Shown here: piece by piece, positions 8,404-16,763 of the stretch | How the letters are laid out: every line of letters begins with the position of its first letter | How positions within the stretch are numbered: the stretch's first letter is position 1 | DNA from: Candidatus Accumulibacter necessarius | Lineage (GTDB): Bacteria; Pseudomonadota; Gammaproteobacteria; Burkholderiales; Rhodocyclaceae | Length of the DNA: 64,000 bases | Assembly (NCBI GenBank): GCA_017302435.1 | Contig: JAFLDL010000006.1 | Coordinates: 57,955 to 121,954 of the forward strand | Direction of reading: 5' to 3' | The notes under the pieces: generated by a model | The model's input: the letters and a program-made list of their open reading frames with translations, nothing else | Told to the model about the DNA's origin: nothing | Database searches by the model: none | Translations under genes and position numbers: made by a program

Positions 8404-9429
8404 TCACTCCTTCCCGGGTTCGTCTGCCGGCGCATCGTCTTCATGATGAACGTTGCGTTTGGCGATGTAGGTCATTGCTCCGAGCACGGCAAAAGGCATC
8501 AGCAGCCCGCCGTAGAGCGTGTGCTGAATCGTCTCCGAGGTGGAAGCCGACGACTTCGGTGAGAGGCAAGGCATGCCGACCTTCTCGAAGTCGACAGCCG
8601 AGAGCTTCAGGACCTGTGTGCCGCCGTACTCGGTTTCGCCGTAGACGTGCTGCTTGTAGTTGCCGACGTAGCCTTCGTAACCCTGATCCGGACCGCCGCT
8701 GAGGTTGCCGCGCGGATAGGTGGTCACACTGCCCGGTTGCAACGCCAGACGGCGCTTGGCTTCGCTCATCAGGTCGCTGGTCCGGCCGAAAAGCGTGGCG
8801 CCGGTTGGACAGACCTCGGCACACGCCGAATAGTGGCCATCCTTGTAGCGATGCCGGCAGAGTTCGCACTTGCCGATCTTGCCGGTCGGCGAGTCATACT
8901 GGTACTTGGGAATACCGAACGGACAGGCGACGACGCAGTAGCGGCAGCCGACGCAGGCTTCGGGGTCATAGGCGACGATACCGGTCGTCGGGTCCTTGAC
9001 CATCGCCGTTACCGGGCAGGCCGAAACGCAGGACGGGTCGGCGCAATGCATGCACGAGGTCTTCATGAACGCGTACCCGTTGGTCTCGTCGTCCTTGGTG
9101 GTCATCGTGCCGCTGCGGTACATCTTGATGATGTTGAAGGTGTAGCCGCTGGTGTCGAGCGGGGTATCCCACAGCTTGTCGGCCGTCGAGAACACGGCCG
9201 GATTGTCGTTTGCCCGCTTGCAGGCGGCAACGCAGGCCTTGCAGCCGATGCACAGCGTCGCGTCGTAGAGCAGGCCGAGTGCCTCCGGCGGGCGCTGGTA
9301 GGTTTCGCGTGCTGCGGCCGTCGTGCTGACCGAGCCGGCAGCGACGGCTGCACCGGCGGCGGCGCAACCTTTCAGGAACTGGCGACGGGGGTTGCCGTCT
9401 GCGGAAACATCTGGCCTCGTTGTACGCAT
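8404..9429 (-). CDS. hybA: Hydrogenase-2 ferredoxin-like subunit HybA with Tat signal
   Basis: 341 residues. A twin-arginine signal is present at the N-terminus (PRRQFLKGCAAAG) with an AAA-type cleavage region near residue 40. Four Cys clusters for [4Fe-4S] centres follow, for example LCIGCKACVAACK, CMHCADPSCVSACP, CVGCRYCVVACPFG and CELCRHR. A hydrophobic C-terminal anchor (LLMPFAVLGAMTYIA) precedes a charged tail. The protein carries electrons from HybO to HybB at the periplasmic side. Its ATG lies 1 base past the hybO stop and is served by GGAGGTG. All clusters look complete. Confidence 0.95.
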   Translation of the reverse strand: MRTTRPDVSADGNPRRQFLKGCAAAGAAVAAGSVSTTAAARETYQRPPEALGLLYDATLCIGCKACVAACKRANDNPAVFSTADKLWDTPLDTSGYTFNIIKMYRSGTMTTKDDETNGYAFMKTSCMHCADPSCVSACPVTAMVKDPTTGIVAYDPEACVGCRYCVVACPFGIPKYQYDSPTGKIGKCELCRHRYKDGHYSACAEVCPTGATLFGRTSDLMSEAKRRLALQPGSVTTYPRGNLSGGPDQGYEGYVGNYKQHVYGETEYGGTQVLKLSAVDFEKVGMPCLSPKSSASTSETIQHTLYGGLLMPFAVLGAMTYIAKRNVHHEDDAPADEPGKE

Positions 9430-9430
9430 C

Positions 9431-10603
9431 TCACACCTCCGTCCTTTCGCCCGCCGTCCTGGCTCTTTCGGCTTCCTCGGCCTTGTGCGAAAGGCCGAGA
9501 TTGCGTGCGATCATGGCCGTGCCACCGGCGGCCGCACCGGCGACCGCCGCAAGGATCGCCGCCGAGCCGAGCGTCGCCCCCATGCCTTGCTCTTCGACGA
9601 TGCGCGGGTACTGCTGCGGGGGTTCGGCGTTCTTTACCTTGGCCAGCATGTGGATCGGCTTGCTGAAACCGACACCCTGTTCGGTGCAGCCAATGCAGGG
9701 ACAGCCGCAGCCAACCGGCCAGGTGCCGGCGCCAGCGTCACCGAAGAGGACCGTCGGGCAGTTGGCGTAGGTCTCAGGGCCCTTGCAGCCGACCTTATAG
9801 AGGCAGTAACCCTTGCGGTGCCCTTCATCCCCGAACTCGATGACGAAACGACCAGCATCGAAATGAGCCCGCCGTTCGCAGTTTTCGTGGATCAGGCGCG
9901 AGTAGGCGAATGTCGGCCGGCCGAGCTCATCGACCGGTGGCAGGCTGCCAAAGGTCAGAAAGTGCACGACCGTGGACAGGAAGTTATAGGGGTTCGGCGG
10001 GCAACCGGGAATCGTCACCACCGGTTTGCCGAGCACCGCTGCGACGCCGGAAGCTCCGGTCGGGTTGGGATCGGTGGCCGGCATGCCGCCCCAGCTTGCG
10101 CAGGAGCCGATGGCGATCACCGCTGCTGCGTCGGCGGCGCATTCCCTGGTCAGTTCGATGGCCGTCTGGCCGCCGACCTTGCAGTAGATGCCGCCGTCGC
10201 GGGTTGGGATGGCGCCTTCGACGACCAGCAGGTAGCGGCCCTTGTTCTCGGCCATCGCCGTCTTGCGTGCCTGTTCGGCCTGATGGCCGGCAGCCGCAAA
10301 CAGCGTTTCATGGTAGTCGAGCGAAATCACGTCGAGAATCAGCTTTTCGAGTGTCGGATGCTCTGCCCGCAGCATGGACTCCGTGCAGCCGGTACATTCC
10401 TGGAAGTGCAGCCAGATCACCGATGGACGCTTCCTGGTGGCGAGCGCCTCTGCGACTGCTGCATCCGCCCCCTGCGGCAAGCCAAGGCCGGCCGCCACGG
10501 TGGCGCAGAACTGCAGAAACTCGCGTCTCGGCATGCCGAGTCGTTCGCTTGCCGCGATAATACCCGCATCACCTTCGAGCTTCAGCAGACTGGTATTGGC
10601 CAT
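9431..10603 (-). CDS. hybO: [NiFe]-hydrogenase small subunit, HybO type, Tat exported
   Basis: 390 residues from the ATG at 10603, which has AAAAGGAAA just upstream; a longer frame to 10672 adds only basic low-complexity residues. A Tat motif PRREFLQF lies at residues 25-32. The FeS ligands are visible: ECTGCTES and GSCASWGG with GCPPNP for the proximal cluster, and KVGCKGP and GCGCPCIGCTEQG for the medial and distal clusters. A C-terminal hydrophobic helix (LGSAAILAAVAGAAAGGTAM) anchors it in the membrane. It leads the operon, and a sigma-54-like promoter candidate lies ~95 bp upstream. Confidence 0.95.
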   Translation of the reverse strand: MANTSLLKLEGDAGIIAASERLGMPRREFLQFCATVAAGLGLPQGADAAVAEALATRKRPSVIWLHFQECTGCTESMLRAEHPTLEKLILDVISLDYHETLFAAAGHQAEQARKTAMAENKGRYLLVVEGAIPTRDGGIYCKVGGQTAIELTRECAADAAAVIAIGSCASWGGMPATDPNPTGASGVAAVLGKPVVTIPGCPPNPYNFLSTVVHFLTFGSLPPVDELGRPTFAYSRLIHENCERRAHFDAGRFVIEFGDEGHRKGYCLYKVGCKGPETYANCPTVLFGDAGAGTWPVGCGCPCIGCTEQGVGFSKPIHMLAKVKNAEPPQQYPRIVEEQGMGATLGSAAILAAVAGAAAGGTAMIARNLGLSHKAEEAERARTAGERTEV

Positions 10604-10695
10604 TTTCCTTTTCCCTCTCTCGTCGTCCGACCGCTGGTCGGGAGGTTTTCGCCGGCACGTCAGGGAGCGCATCTGCGGTCCCTAACTCCGATACA

Positions 10696-10711
10696 CACAA
10701 AAACCGTGCCA
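10696..10711 (-). promoter_or_regulatory. Candidate sigma-54 (-24/-12) promoter of the hyb operon
   Basis: On the minus strand the 16 bases read TGGCACGGTTTTTGTG. This matches the -24 consensus TGGCACG exactly, then has 4 bases and TTGT where TTGC is expected at -12. It points at hybO and would give a leader of about 80-85 nt. Sigma-54 control of uptake hydrogenases through HoxA/HupR is established in Ralstonia and Rhizobium, and a HupT-like kinase gene lies divergently. The GT instead of GC at -12 is a weak point. The rest of the 475-bp hybO-hupT intergenic stretch shows no gene. Confidence 0.5.
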
Positions 10712-10713
10712 GA

Positions 10714-10730
10714 TTGAAGTAACTATTCAA
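10714..10730. promoter_or_regulatory. Inverted repeat TTGAA-N7-TTCAA upstream of the hyb promoter
   Basis: The 17-bp element TTGAAGTAACTATTCAA has 5-bp arms and lies just upstream of the -24 box. The surrounding run is AT-richer than its neighbourhood. It could be a regulator or IHF-type site, but it does not match the Fnr consensus TTGAT-N4-ATCAA. Only position and symmetry support it. Confidence 0.25.
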
Positions 10731-11078
10731 AAACAGGGACATCGGGTCGGGCCAGGAGAGCGGGAAGGATATCAATCTTTGCGCCTTGGGCAGCAAGTGG
10801 AAACTCTCTTTGCAGTGGAGTTGGGGTGGCCTGTGCCTTCTGGAGCGGCGGCTGCCCGCGTTGTCTGCCACGTGCAGAGACCGCGGGCAGCCTGCCTTGC
10901 CGTCGCGATCAACGCGGCGATCGTCGCAATATTGCAACGGGCAGCGATAGTCTCTACGATCAAGGTATGAGCCGCTCGATCTTCCTCCTCAAACGCAGAT
11001 TCCCCGTGGCCCGGATCAGCGGACGCAAGCTGTGCCAGGGCCGCCGACCGCGTTCGGCAGCGGGCGGTCGCCCGCGTC

Positions 11079-12512
11079 ATGCGCAGCCTGTTGCTGTGTC
11101 TCCCTGTCCTTCTCTCTTGCCCGATGGCTCCCACCAGCTTGCAGACTAAACGCCTGCCGAGGCCTCCGCTGGTTGCCCCCGATGCACGGCTGCCGGAAGC
11201 GCCGCCGGCATTGGACGGCGTGGACGAGACGGTCTGGGTCGAGGTGATTCGCAAGATGGACGAGGTGTACAACGACCTTCTCCAGTACGAGGTCGTCCTC
11301 GAGCAGAAGAACGCCGCGCTCGAGGAGTCGCAGCAGTTCATCGAAAGCGTTCTCGCTTCGATGTCGGACATCCTCATCGTCTGTAACCGGCACGGTGCGA
11401 TTCAGGAGGTCAACGATTCCTTGCGACGCTTCATCGGTCTGGACGAGACCGTCCTGCGCGGGCGACCGCTCTGCGATCTCTTCGCCGACGAGGCGTCACG
11501 GCAGCGCGTGCGCGACTTCTTTTCGGCCGCGCGCCCGGCGAACGTGCAGGATTGCGAGCTGCTGATCAGCGGTCGCGATGGCAGCCCGCTGCCGGTCTCG
11601 CTGAACTGTACGCCACGGCTCTCGGGAACGGGCAAGCTGGTCGGGATGGTGCTGACCGGCCGCCCGGTCGGCGAACTGCGCCGCGCCTATCACGCGCTGC
11701 GACAGGCGCACGAGGATCTCAAGCGCACTCAGCAGCAGCTTCTGCAGGCCGAGAAGATGGCTTCGCTTGGTCGCCTGGTCGCCGGTGTGGCACACGAATT
11801 GAACAATCCGATCAGCTTCGTTCTCGGCAACGTTCTGGCCATTCGACGTTACGCCACGCGCCTGCAGACCTATCTCGAGGCGGTGCACTCCGAACAGTGC
11901 GCGCGATCGCCAGAACTCGAAGGATTGCGCCAGGAATTGCGTATCGACCGCATCATGGCCGACCTGACGCCACTGCTTGACGGCATGACCGAGGGCGCCG
12001 AGCGCACGCGCGACATCGTCGATGGGCTGAAGCGATTCTCGGCAGTCGACCGCAGCGCCAACGAGTCCTTCAACCTTTCTGAAGTCGTTGCGCGGGCAGT
12101 CCGCTGGGTGGTTCGTGCCGGGCCGCTCAACTTCCACGTCAACGTTGACTTGCCCCCCGAATTGCTGGTTGTCGGGTCTTCCGGGCAGATGCAGCAGGTC
12201 CTGATGAACCTCGTGCAGAATGCCCGTGACGCCACGGTCGGTGGCGAATCGCCGACGCTCGACATCGGTGCTGAAGTTTGCGAGGGGACGATCCGGGTAC
12301 GCTTCGCCGACAACGGGCCCGGAATCGCGCCGGCCAACCTCTCGCGTCTGTTCGACCCGTTCTTCACAACCAAACCGGTTGGGCAGGGGACCGGCCTGGG
12401 GCTGTCGATCAGCTATGGCATTGTCGAACGGCACGGCGGTCGCCTGGAAGCGGCGAACCGGGCCGGGGGCGGTGCCGTCTTTACCCTGAGCCTGCCACTG
12501 GCGCCGGCCTGA
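11079..12512 (+). CDS. hupT: HupT/HoxJ-like PAS sensor histidine kinase (hydrogenase regulation)
   Basis: Up to 477 residues from the ATG at 11079; an internal ATG at 11124 is an alternative and neither has a strong ribosome site. Residues ~50-90 form a charged helical region (WVEVIRKMDEVYNDLLQYE) of the kind seen in HupT/HoxJ. A PAS domain follows (~88-195). HisKA has its phospho-acceptor His239 in GVAHELNNPISF, and the ATPase domain has N-box NLVQNARD plus DNGPGI and GTGLGLSIS. There is no transmembrane helix apart from a short hydrophobic start. In Rhodobacter and Ralstonia this soluble kinase responds to the H2-sensing hydrogenase HupUV/HoxBC and controls HupR/HoxA. None of those partners is in the window. 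Divergence from the hyb operon supports the call. Confidence 0.78.
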   Translation: MRSLLLCLPVLLSCPMAPTSLQTKRLPRPPLVAPDARLPEAPPALDGVDETVWVEVIRKMDEVYNDLLQYEVVLEQKNAALEESQQFIESVLASMSDILIVCNRHGAIQEVNDSLRRFIGLDETVLRGRPLCDLFADEASRQRVRDFFSAARPANVQDCELLISGRDGSPLPVSLNCTPRLSGTGKLVGMVLTGRPVGELRRAYHALRQAHEDLKRTQQQLLQAEKMASLGRLVAGVAHELNNPISFVLGNVLAIRRYATRLQTYLEAVHSEQCARSPELEGLRQELRIDRIMADLTPLLDGMTEGAERTRDIVDGLKRFSAVDRSANESFNLSEVVARAVRWVVRAGPLNFHVNVDLPPELLVVGSSGQMQQVLMNLVQNARDATVGGESPTLDIGAEVCEGTIRVRFADNGPGIAPANLSRLFDPFFTTKPVGQGTGLGLSISYGIVERHGGRLEAANRAGGGAVFTLSLPLAPA

Positions 12513-12562
12513 CTCTGCCCGAACCAAATATCAACTGTTCTGGTTACCAAAGGAGATACAGA

Positions 12563-12934
12563 ATGAACGAAAATCCGGTCCGCTGGTTTGAAATATACGT
12601 GCAGGACATGGCGCGCGCCAAGCCCTTCTATGAATCCGTGCTCGGCGTCAGACTCGAAGCGCTCAACAGCCCTGGCGTCGAGATGTTCGCTTTTCCGATG
12701 CAGATGGGGCAGGGTGGTGCCTCGGGTTCGCTGGTCAGGATGGAAGGGATGCCGTCGGGCGGCAACAGCACACTGGTGTATTTTGGCTGTGAGGACTGCG
12801 CGGTCGAGGCCGCGCGAGTCGTCAAGGCCGGCGGCCACATCTGCCGCGAAAAGTTCTCGATTGGCGAATACGGTTTCTGTGCTCTGGCCGTGGACACCGA
12901 GGGCAACGTCTTCGGCTTGCATTCGATGACCTGA
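12563..12934 (+). CDS. VOC (glyoxalase/bleomycin-resistance fold) family protein
   Basis: 123 residues from the ATG at 12563 with AAAGGAG 9 bases upstream. The sequence shows the paired beta-alpha-beta-beta-beta pattern of the vicinal oxygen chelate fold: WFEIYVQDMARAKPFYESVL at the start and VDTEGNVFGLHS at the end. It resembles small single-domain VOC proteins annotated as lyases or extradiol-like enzymes. Metal ligands cannot be assigned with certainty. It begins 50 bp after the kinase gene on the same strand and may be cotranscribed, but no functional link to hydrogenase is known. Confidence 0.85.
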   Translation: MNENPVRWFEIYVQDMARAKPFYESVLGVRLEALNSPGVEMFAFPMQMGQGGASGSLVRMEGMPSGGNSTLVYFGCEDCAVEAARVVKAGGHICREKFSIGEYGFCALAVDTEGNVFGLHSMT

Positions 12935-12979
12935 GATCAAAGCCGCCTCGATGAGCGGCCAGGCGACTGCGAGGAGTCG

Positions 12980-14098
12980 TCAGCCCATCTTTTCGATCAG
13001 GTGCGCCTTGATCTGGGCACGCCCGGAAGGGCTCGCCATGGCGATGATCGTATTGCCGGCGTGGATGACGTGGTCAACCTTGGGATTGAATACCCAGGCG
13101 CCATCGCCCTCGCGCAAGGCGAGCAGGATGTAGTCGGGACTTCGCAGACGCAGGTCGCCGACACGGGTCGGCGGGAAATCGGGGGGAACCGGCACCTCTT
13201 CCACCCGTACGTTCTTGTCGGAACGGATCATCTCGTCGAGGAAGCCGACGACGTGCGGTCTGACCATCGCCGAGGCCAAGCGGGTGCCACCGGTGAAATC
13301 AGGTGAGATCACCGTGTCGGCTCCCGCCCGGCTCATTTTCTCGACGTTGCGCAGTTCCTGGGCGCGGGCGACAATCCGCAGGTTGGGATTGAGCTGTCTG
13401 GCGGTGATGATGATCATCAGATTGCGTGAGTCGTCGCCGGTGACCGCAAACAGCCCGCGGGCGTCCTCGATGTCGGCCGCTTCGAGCAGATCGTCGTCGG
13501 AAGCATCCCCGTGTAGGTAGAGCAGACCGGGAAACTTGTCGAGGTTCTCCTCGAAGCGATCAGCTTCGATGTCAATGGCGACGTAGTGACGGCCCGTGTT
13601 ATGGAGTTCCCGCGCGACACTCCGACCAACCCGCCCGAAACCGCAAATGATGAAATGCTGTCGCAGTCTCTGAATCCGTTTTTCCATTCGTCGTCTCCGC
13701 AGGGAAAAGTCAAGGTCCTTCTCGAGGAAGAACACTGACAGGCTGGTGAATAGAAAGGTCAGCGCGCCCAGGCCGGAAATCGCGACCAGGCCGGCAAACA
13801 GCCGGTCGGTGATCGAATGGAGCGGGACGATCTCGCCATAGCCGACCGTCGAGATGGTGATCAGCGTCATGTAGAGCGCATCCGACCAGGCCGCGTTGTC
13901 ACCGGCAATCTCGTAGAAGCCGAGCGTGCCAAGGCCGATCAGGATCAGTACCACCACGCCGGCCCAAACGATGCGAACGATGATGCGCTGCAGTTGCCCG
14001 GCGACGCGCACATCCGATTCGCGCAGGCGGCGCCGGCGGCGGATACGCATGCGAGCCTGTAGCGGGCTATCGGCCATGCGCACGGAAGGAGTCGGCAT
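12980..14098 (-). CDS. Two-TM potassium channel with RCK (TrkA-N/TrkA-C) domain
   Basis: 372 residues. A basic N-terminus leads into the first transmembrane helix (~40-60). The pore loop carries the intact K+ selectivity filter TISTVGYGE, and a second helix follows (AGLVAISGLGALTFLFTSLS). A Rossmann TrkA-N domain (HFIICGFGRVGRSVARELHN) and a TrkA-C domain fill the rest. The layout matches MthK/Kch-like ligand-gated K+ channels of the inner membrane. The exact start is open because several ATG codons lie in the first 17 codons. It sits beside kdpE/kdpD on the same strand but is separated by 288 bp. Confidence 0.92.
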   Translation of the reverse strand: MPTPSVRMADSPLQARMRIRRRRRLRESDVRVAGQLQRIIVRIVWAGVVVLILIGLGTLGFYEIAGDNAAWSDALYMTLITISTVGYGEIVPLHSITDRLFAGLVAISGLGALTFLFTSLSVFFLEKDLDFSLRRRRMEKRIQRLRQHFIICGFGRVGRSVARELHNTGRHYVAIDIEADRFEENLDKFPGLLYLHGDASDDDLLEAADIEDARGLFAVTGDDSRNLMIIITARQLNPNLRIVARAQELRNVEKMSRAGADTVISPDFTGGTRLASAMVRPHVVGFLDEMIRSDKNVRVEEVPVPPDFPPTRVGDLRLRSPDYILLALREGDGAWVFNPKVDHVIHAGNTIIAMASPSGRAQIKAHLIEKMG

Positions 14099-14386
14099 TC
14101 ATGTCGTCATTCTAAATCTATTTTGGTCAGAAGGCCGGCCTCAGCGCCACCGGCAGAGTGAAGTTCTTGCGACGGCGAAGCGGCATGGGGAAGGTGCAGA
14201 GGAAGAGCATCCACAATGGTGCGAAGAAGGCCCACCGATTGGCGCGTCAGTCCCGATGAGGAAAAAACCAACTGGAGAGCTGGTCGCTGGAGAAGCGCAC
14301 ACCGGGTTTCGAGGGGGAGGATGGCGACCGCCGTTCCCTCTCCGCCTCTCAAGACACCGTAGCCTGGGATGAACGGGTAGCAGCGC

Positions 14387-15085
14387 TTATTTCACCCTCG
14401 GCTGAAACCGGTAGCCGATACCGGTCTCGGTCAGGAAATGGCGGGGCTGGGTCGGGTCACGTTCAAGCTTTTGCCGCAGGCGACGAATATAGATGCGCAC
14501 GTAGTGTTCCTGTTCTGCATGTCCAGGGCCCCATACCTCCTCCATCAGATGCCTGTGCGTCAGTACCTTGCCGGCGTTGGCCAGCATTACGGCGAGCAGG
14601 CGGTGTTCGATCTGCGTCAGGTGAATATCCTCTCCGGCACGCCGTACGGTGTATCGCGCGATATCGACCTCAACCTCGCCGAAGTGATAGATTGTGACCG
14701 GCTCGTCTGGAGGGCTGCGCCGACGCAGCAGGACACGAACCCTGGCGAGTAACTCGCCCACACCGAAAGGCTTGGTCAGGTAGTCGTCGGCACCGGCATC
14801 GAGGGCCTCGATCTTGTCGTGTTCGGCCGTACGGGCCGAGAGAATCAGGATTGGCAGTGAAGACCACAGCCGCAGTTCGCGAATGAAGTCGATGCCACTC
14901 ATGTCGGGCAGGCCGAGATCGAGAATGACGAGATGGGCATCGCCCGCCGCGACGGTTTCAAGCCCGGCGCGGGCGGTCGCGGTCTCGGACGCCATGCAGC
15001 CTGACTTGCGAATGGCGTCGGAGACGAAACGGCGGATCTGCGGGTTGTCCTCGACCACCACCACGCGTATCGGCACATCGCTCAC
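14387..15085 (-). CDS. kdpE: KdpE-type OmpR-family response regulator
   Basis: 232 residues. The receiver domain has the acidic pair VEDN, phospho-acceptor Asp in LVILDLGLPD and the Lys of YLTKPFG. The C-terminal OmpR winged helix ends with the family sequence HYVRIYIRRLRQKLERDP and TGIGYRF, typical of KdpE. The start is GTG at 15085, overlapping the kdpD stop (GTGA), so the pair is coupled. In E. coli KdpE turns on the K+ pump kdpFABC; no kdpFABC genes lie in this window. Other targets must be outside the window. Confidence 0.9.
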   Translation of the reverse strand: MSDVPIRVVVVEDNPQIRRFVSDAIRKSGCMASETATARAGLETVAAGDAHLVILDLGLPDMSGIDFIRELRLWSSLPILILSARTAEHDKIEALDAGADDYLTKPFGVGELLARVRVLLRRRSPPDEPVTIYHFGEVEVDIARYTVRRAGEDIHLTQIEHRLLAVMLANAGKVLTHRHLMEEVWGPGHAEQEHYVRIYIRRLRQKLERDPTQPRHFLTETGIGYRFQPRVK

Positions 15086-16560
15086 GACAGGTCTCCATCC
15101 ATCTCCGGCGGTGTACCCAGCGGCAGTGTCAATCTCACCCAGGCCTTGCCCGGCGTGCTCTCTGCCGCGATGGTGCCGCCATGGGCACTGACGATGGCGC
15201 GGCAGACCGCCAGGCCGATACCTGTGCCGGCGATCGTCTGCTCCTGAAAGCCACGCACAAAGGGATCGAAGACCTGATCAAGTCGATCGGCGGGGAAGCC
15301 CGCGCCCTCGTTGCAGACCAACACCTCCAGGTTGAGAGCGCAGACGCGCGCCAGCAAACCGATGGGTGTTCCGGGGGTCGAGTACTTTGCGGCATTCTCC
15401 AGCAGATTGCAGAGTACGCGTTCCATGAGCACGGCGTCAAAGCAGACCAGGGGAAGGTCGGGTGGTAGTGCGATGTCAAGCTGTCGTGCCGCCAGGATAT
15501 CGTCAAGCAGACGCACACTCGATCCAACAATGTCATCGATCGGTTGCCACTGCTTGTTGAGCCTCACGCGTCCCGACTGAAGTCGGGCCATCTCCAGCAG
15601 ATTGGTCACCATCCGGTGCATGGCAAGGGACTGGTCGCGCAACATAGCGGCTGTCTCGGCGGCATTGTCCGAAGCACCCGTGTGCCGGTCAGACAGGGTA
15701 TCGGTGAGCGTATCGGCCAGGCCGACCAGACTGGTCAGTGGTGTACGCAGGTCGTGGGACAAGGATGAGAGGATTGACGAGCGCAACTTCTCGGATTGCA
15801 CCTCGAGTTCGCTCTGTTGCGCAATCTGGGCATAGTGAATCCGTTCAATGGCAATGCCCGACAGGGACGCGACTGCTTCGACGACGGGCTGCAGCGCGCC
15901 GCGCGTCCTGGCCACGGCGAGAACGCCACGCGCGCGCGTCGCGCCGGCAAGAGGCAGGAACACACTGTCTGCGTCGTTGACGGTGGTGTTCTGTCGATAC
16001 GCCGTGAGGGCGAGACCTCGTGCCCTGTCGCCGATAGGCAGCGTGCCATGGATCGTCAACGCCTCCCGCCCCTCGCTGCCTTCATTGATCAACACCGCAC
16101 TGTCCATTTCGATCGCGCGCAGGAACCGGCCGACGATGTCGACTACTTGCGCGAGCGTCAGGGCAGCCCCGAGGTCGCGCGCCAGTTCATACAGCATGCT
16201 CGTTTCGCGCTCTTTCGCCAGGATGGCTTCACTCTGATCGGCGATATGTGACGCCAAGTGTGAGGTAATCAATCCGACGGCCAGCATCACGGCAAAGGTG
16301 ACGAGGTATTGCGCATCGACGACCGTGAACGACAGGTGTGGCGGGACAAAGAACAGGTCGAACAAGGCGACGCTCAGAAAGGCAGCAAGGACGGCCGGGC
16401 CTCGGCCCAGTTTGACGGCAGCAATGAAGACGACGAGGAGAAACAGCATCACGATGTTCGCCAGGTCGAGCCTGCCGCGCAGCGGCAGGGTCAGAGCCGT
16501 GATCAGCGCACACAGGGTCAGAGCTAGCAGATAGCGCGCGCGGAACCAGTAATCGAGCAT
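15082..16560 (-). CDS. kdpD: Short KdpD-like sensor histidine kinase lacking the N-terminal KdpD and USP domains
   Basis: 492 residues, about 400 fewer than full KdpD. It starts right at the four-helix membrane domain (DUF4118, residues ~8-105). A GAF-like domain (~125-245), HisKA with phospho-acceptor His269 (SSLSHDLRTPLTSL) and an ATPase domain (LENAAKY, GTGIGLAVCRAIV) follow. The missing part normally holds the Walker-type KdpD domain and the universal-stress-like domain, which take part in K+ sensing. Upstream DNA (16561-16763) carries no remnant of them that can be read. So this may be a naturally short form rather than recent decay. Divergent from ptsN; EIIA-Ntr is known to act on the KdpD transmitter part, which is kept. 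Confidence 0.88.
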   Translation of the reverse strand: MLDYWFRARYLLALTLCALITALTLPLRGRLDLANIVMLFLLVVFIAAVKLGRGPAVLAAFLSVALFDLFFVPPHLSFTVVDAQYLVTFAVMLAVGLITSHLASHIADQSEAILAKERETSMLYELARDLGAALTLAQVVDIVGRFLRAIEMDSAVLINEGSEGREALTIHGTLPIGDRARGLALTAYRQNTTVNDADSVFLPLAGATRARGVLAVARTRGALQPVVEAVASLSGIAIERIHYAQIAQQSELEVQSEKLRSSILSSLSHDLRTPLTSLVGLADTLTDTLSDRHTGASDNAAETAAMLRDQSLAMHRMVTNLLEMARLQSGRVRLNKQWQPIDDIVGSSVRLLDDILAARQLDIALPPDLPLVCFDAVLMERVLCNLLENAAKYSTPGTPIGLLARVCALNLEVLVCNEGAGFPADRLDQVFDPFVRGFQEQTIAGTGIGLAVCRAIVSAHGGTIAAESTPGKAWVRLTLPLGTPPEMDGDLS

Positions 16561-16683
16561 CCAATCTCTCCGATCAGGGGAAGTGGCGCACTGTTCTGCA
16601 GCCGATGTAAATACGGTGTAAACAGCCCCGGATTATCGGCGCGAAAAGCCCCCCGGTAGATGAGCAGTTCTGCGGCAGCGAGC

Positions 16684-16718
16684 TATAATCCGCCGCACCC
16701 TGATGTCGCGGTAGCGAC
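16684..16718 (+). promoter_or_regulatory. Candidate -10 box and leader hairpin upstream of ptsN
   Basis: A perfect TATAAT lies at 16684-16689, 74 bp before the ptsN ATG. The best-spaced -35 candidate (TGAGCA, 17-bp spacer) is poor. A small hairpin GTCGC-GGTA-GCGAC follows at 16705-16718 in the presumed leader. No T-run follows directly, so it does not look like a terminator. Confidence 0.35.
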
Positions 16719-16763
16719 TTTCCCCGTTGCGCCGTTCGCTTTTTTTGTCTACACGCCACGCCA

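Noticed and set aside
7253-8446. Plus-strand open frame of 397 codons over hybB
   Set aside because: Antisense to hybB, very rich in charged residues and Gln/His, no recognisable domain; a GC-driven shadow.
9323-10717. Plus-strand open frame of 464 codons over hybO
   Set aside because: Antisense to hybO, with composition typical of a shadow frame and no ribosome site of note.
10714-10730. Fnr box upstream of hybO
   Set aside because: TTGAA-N7-TTCAA has the wrong spacing and ends for the TTGAT-N4-ATCAA consensus. It is kept only as an unnamed inverted repeat.
16705-16718. Intrinsic terminator upstream of ptsN
   Set aside because: The 5-bp hairpin is too small and the T-rich stretch is ~20 bases further on, so a terminator or riboswitch call is not supported.
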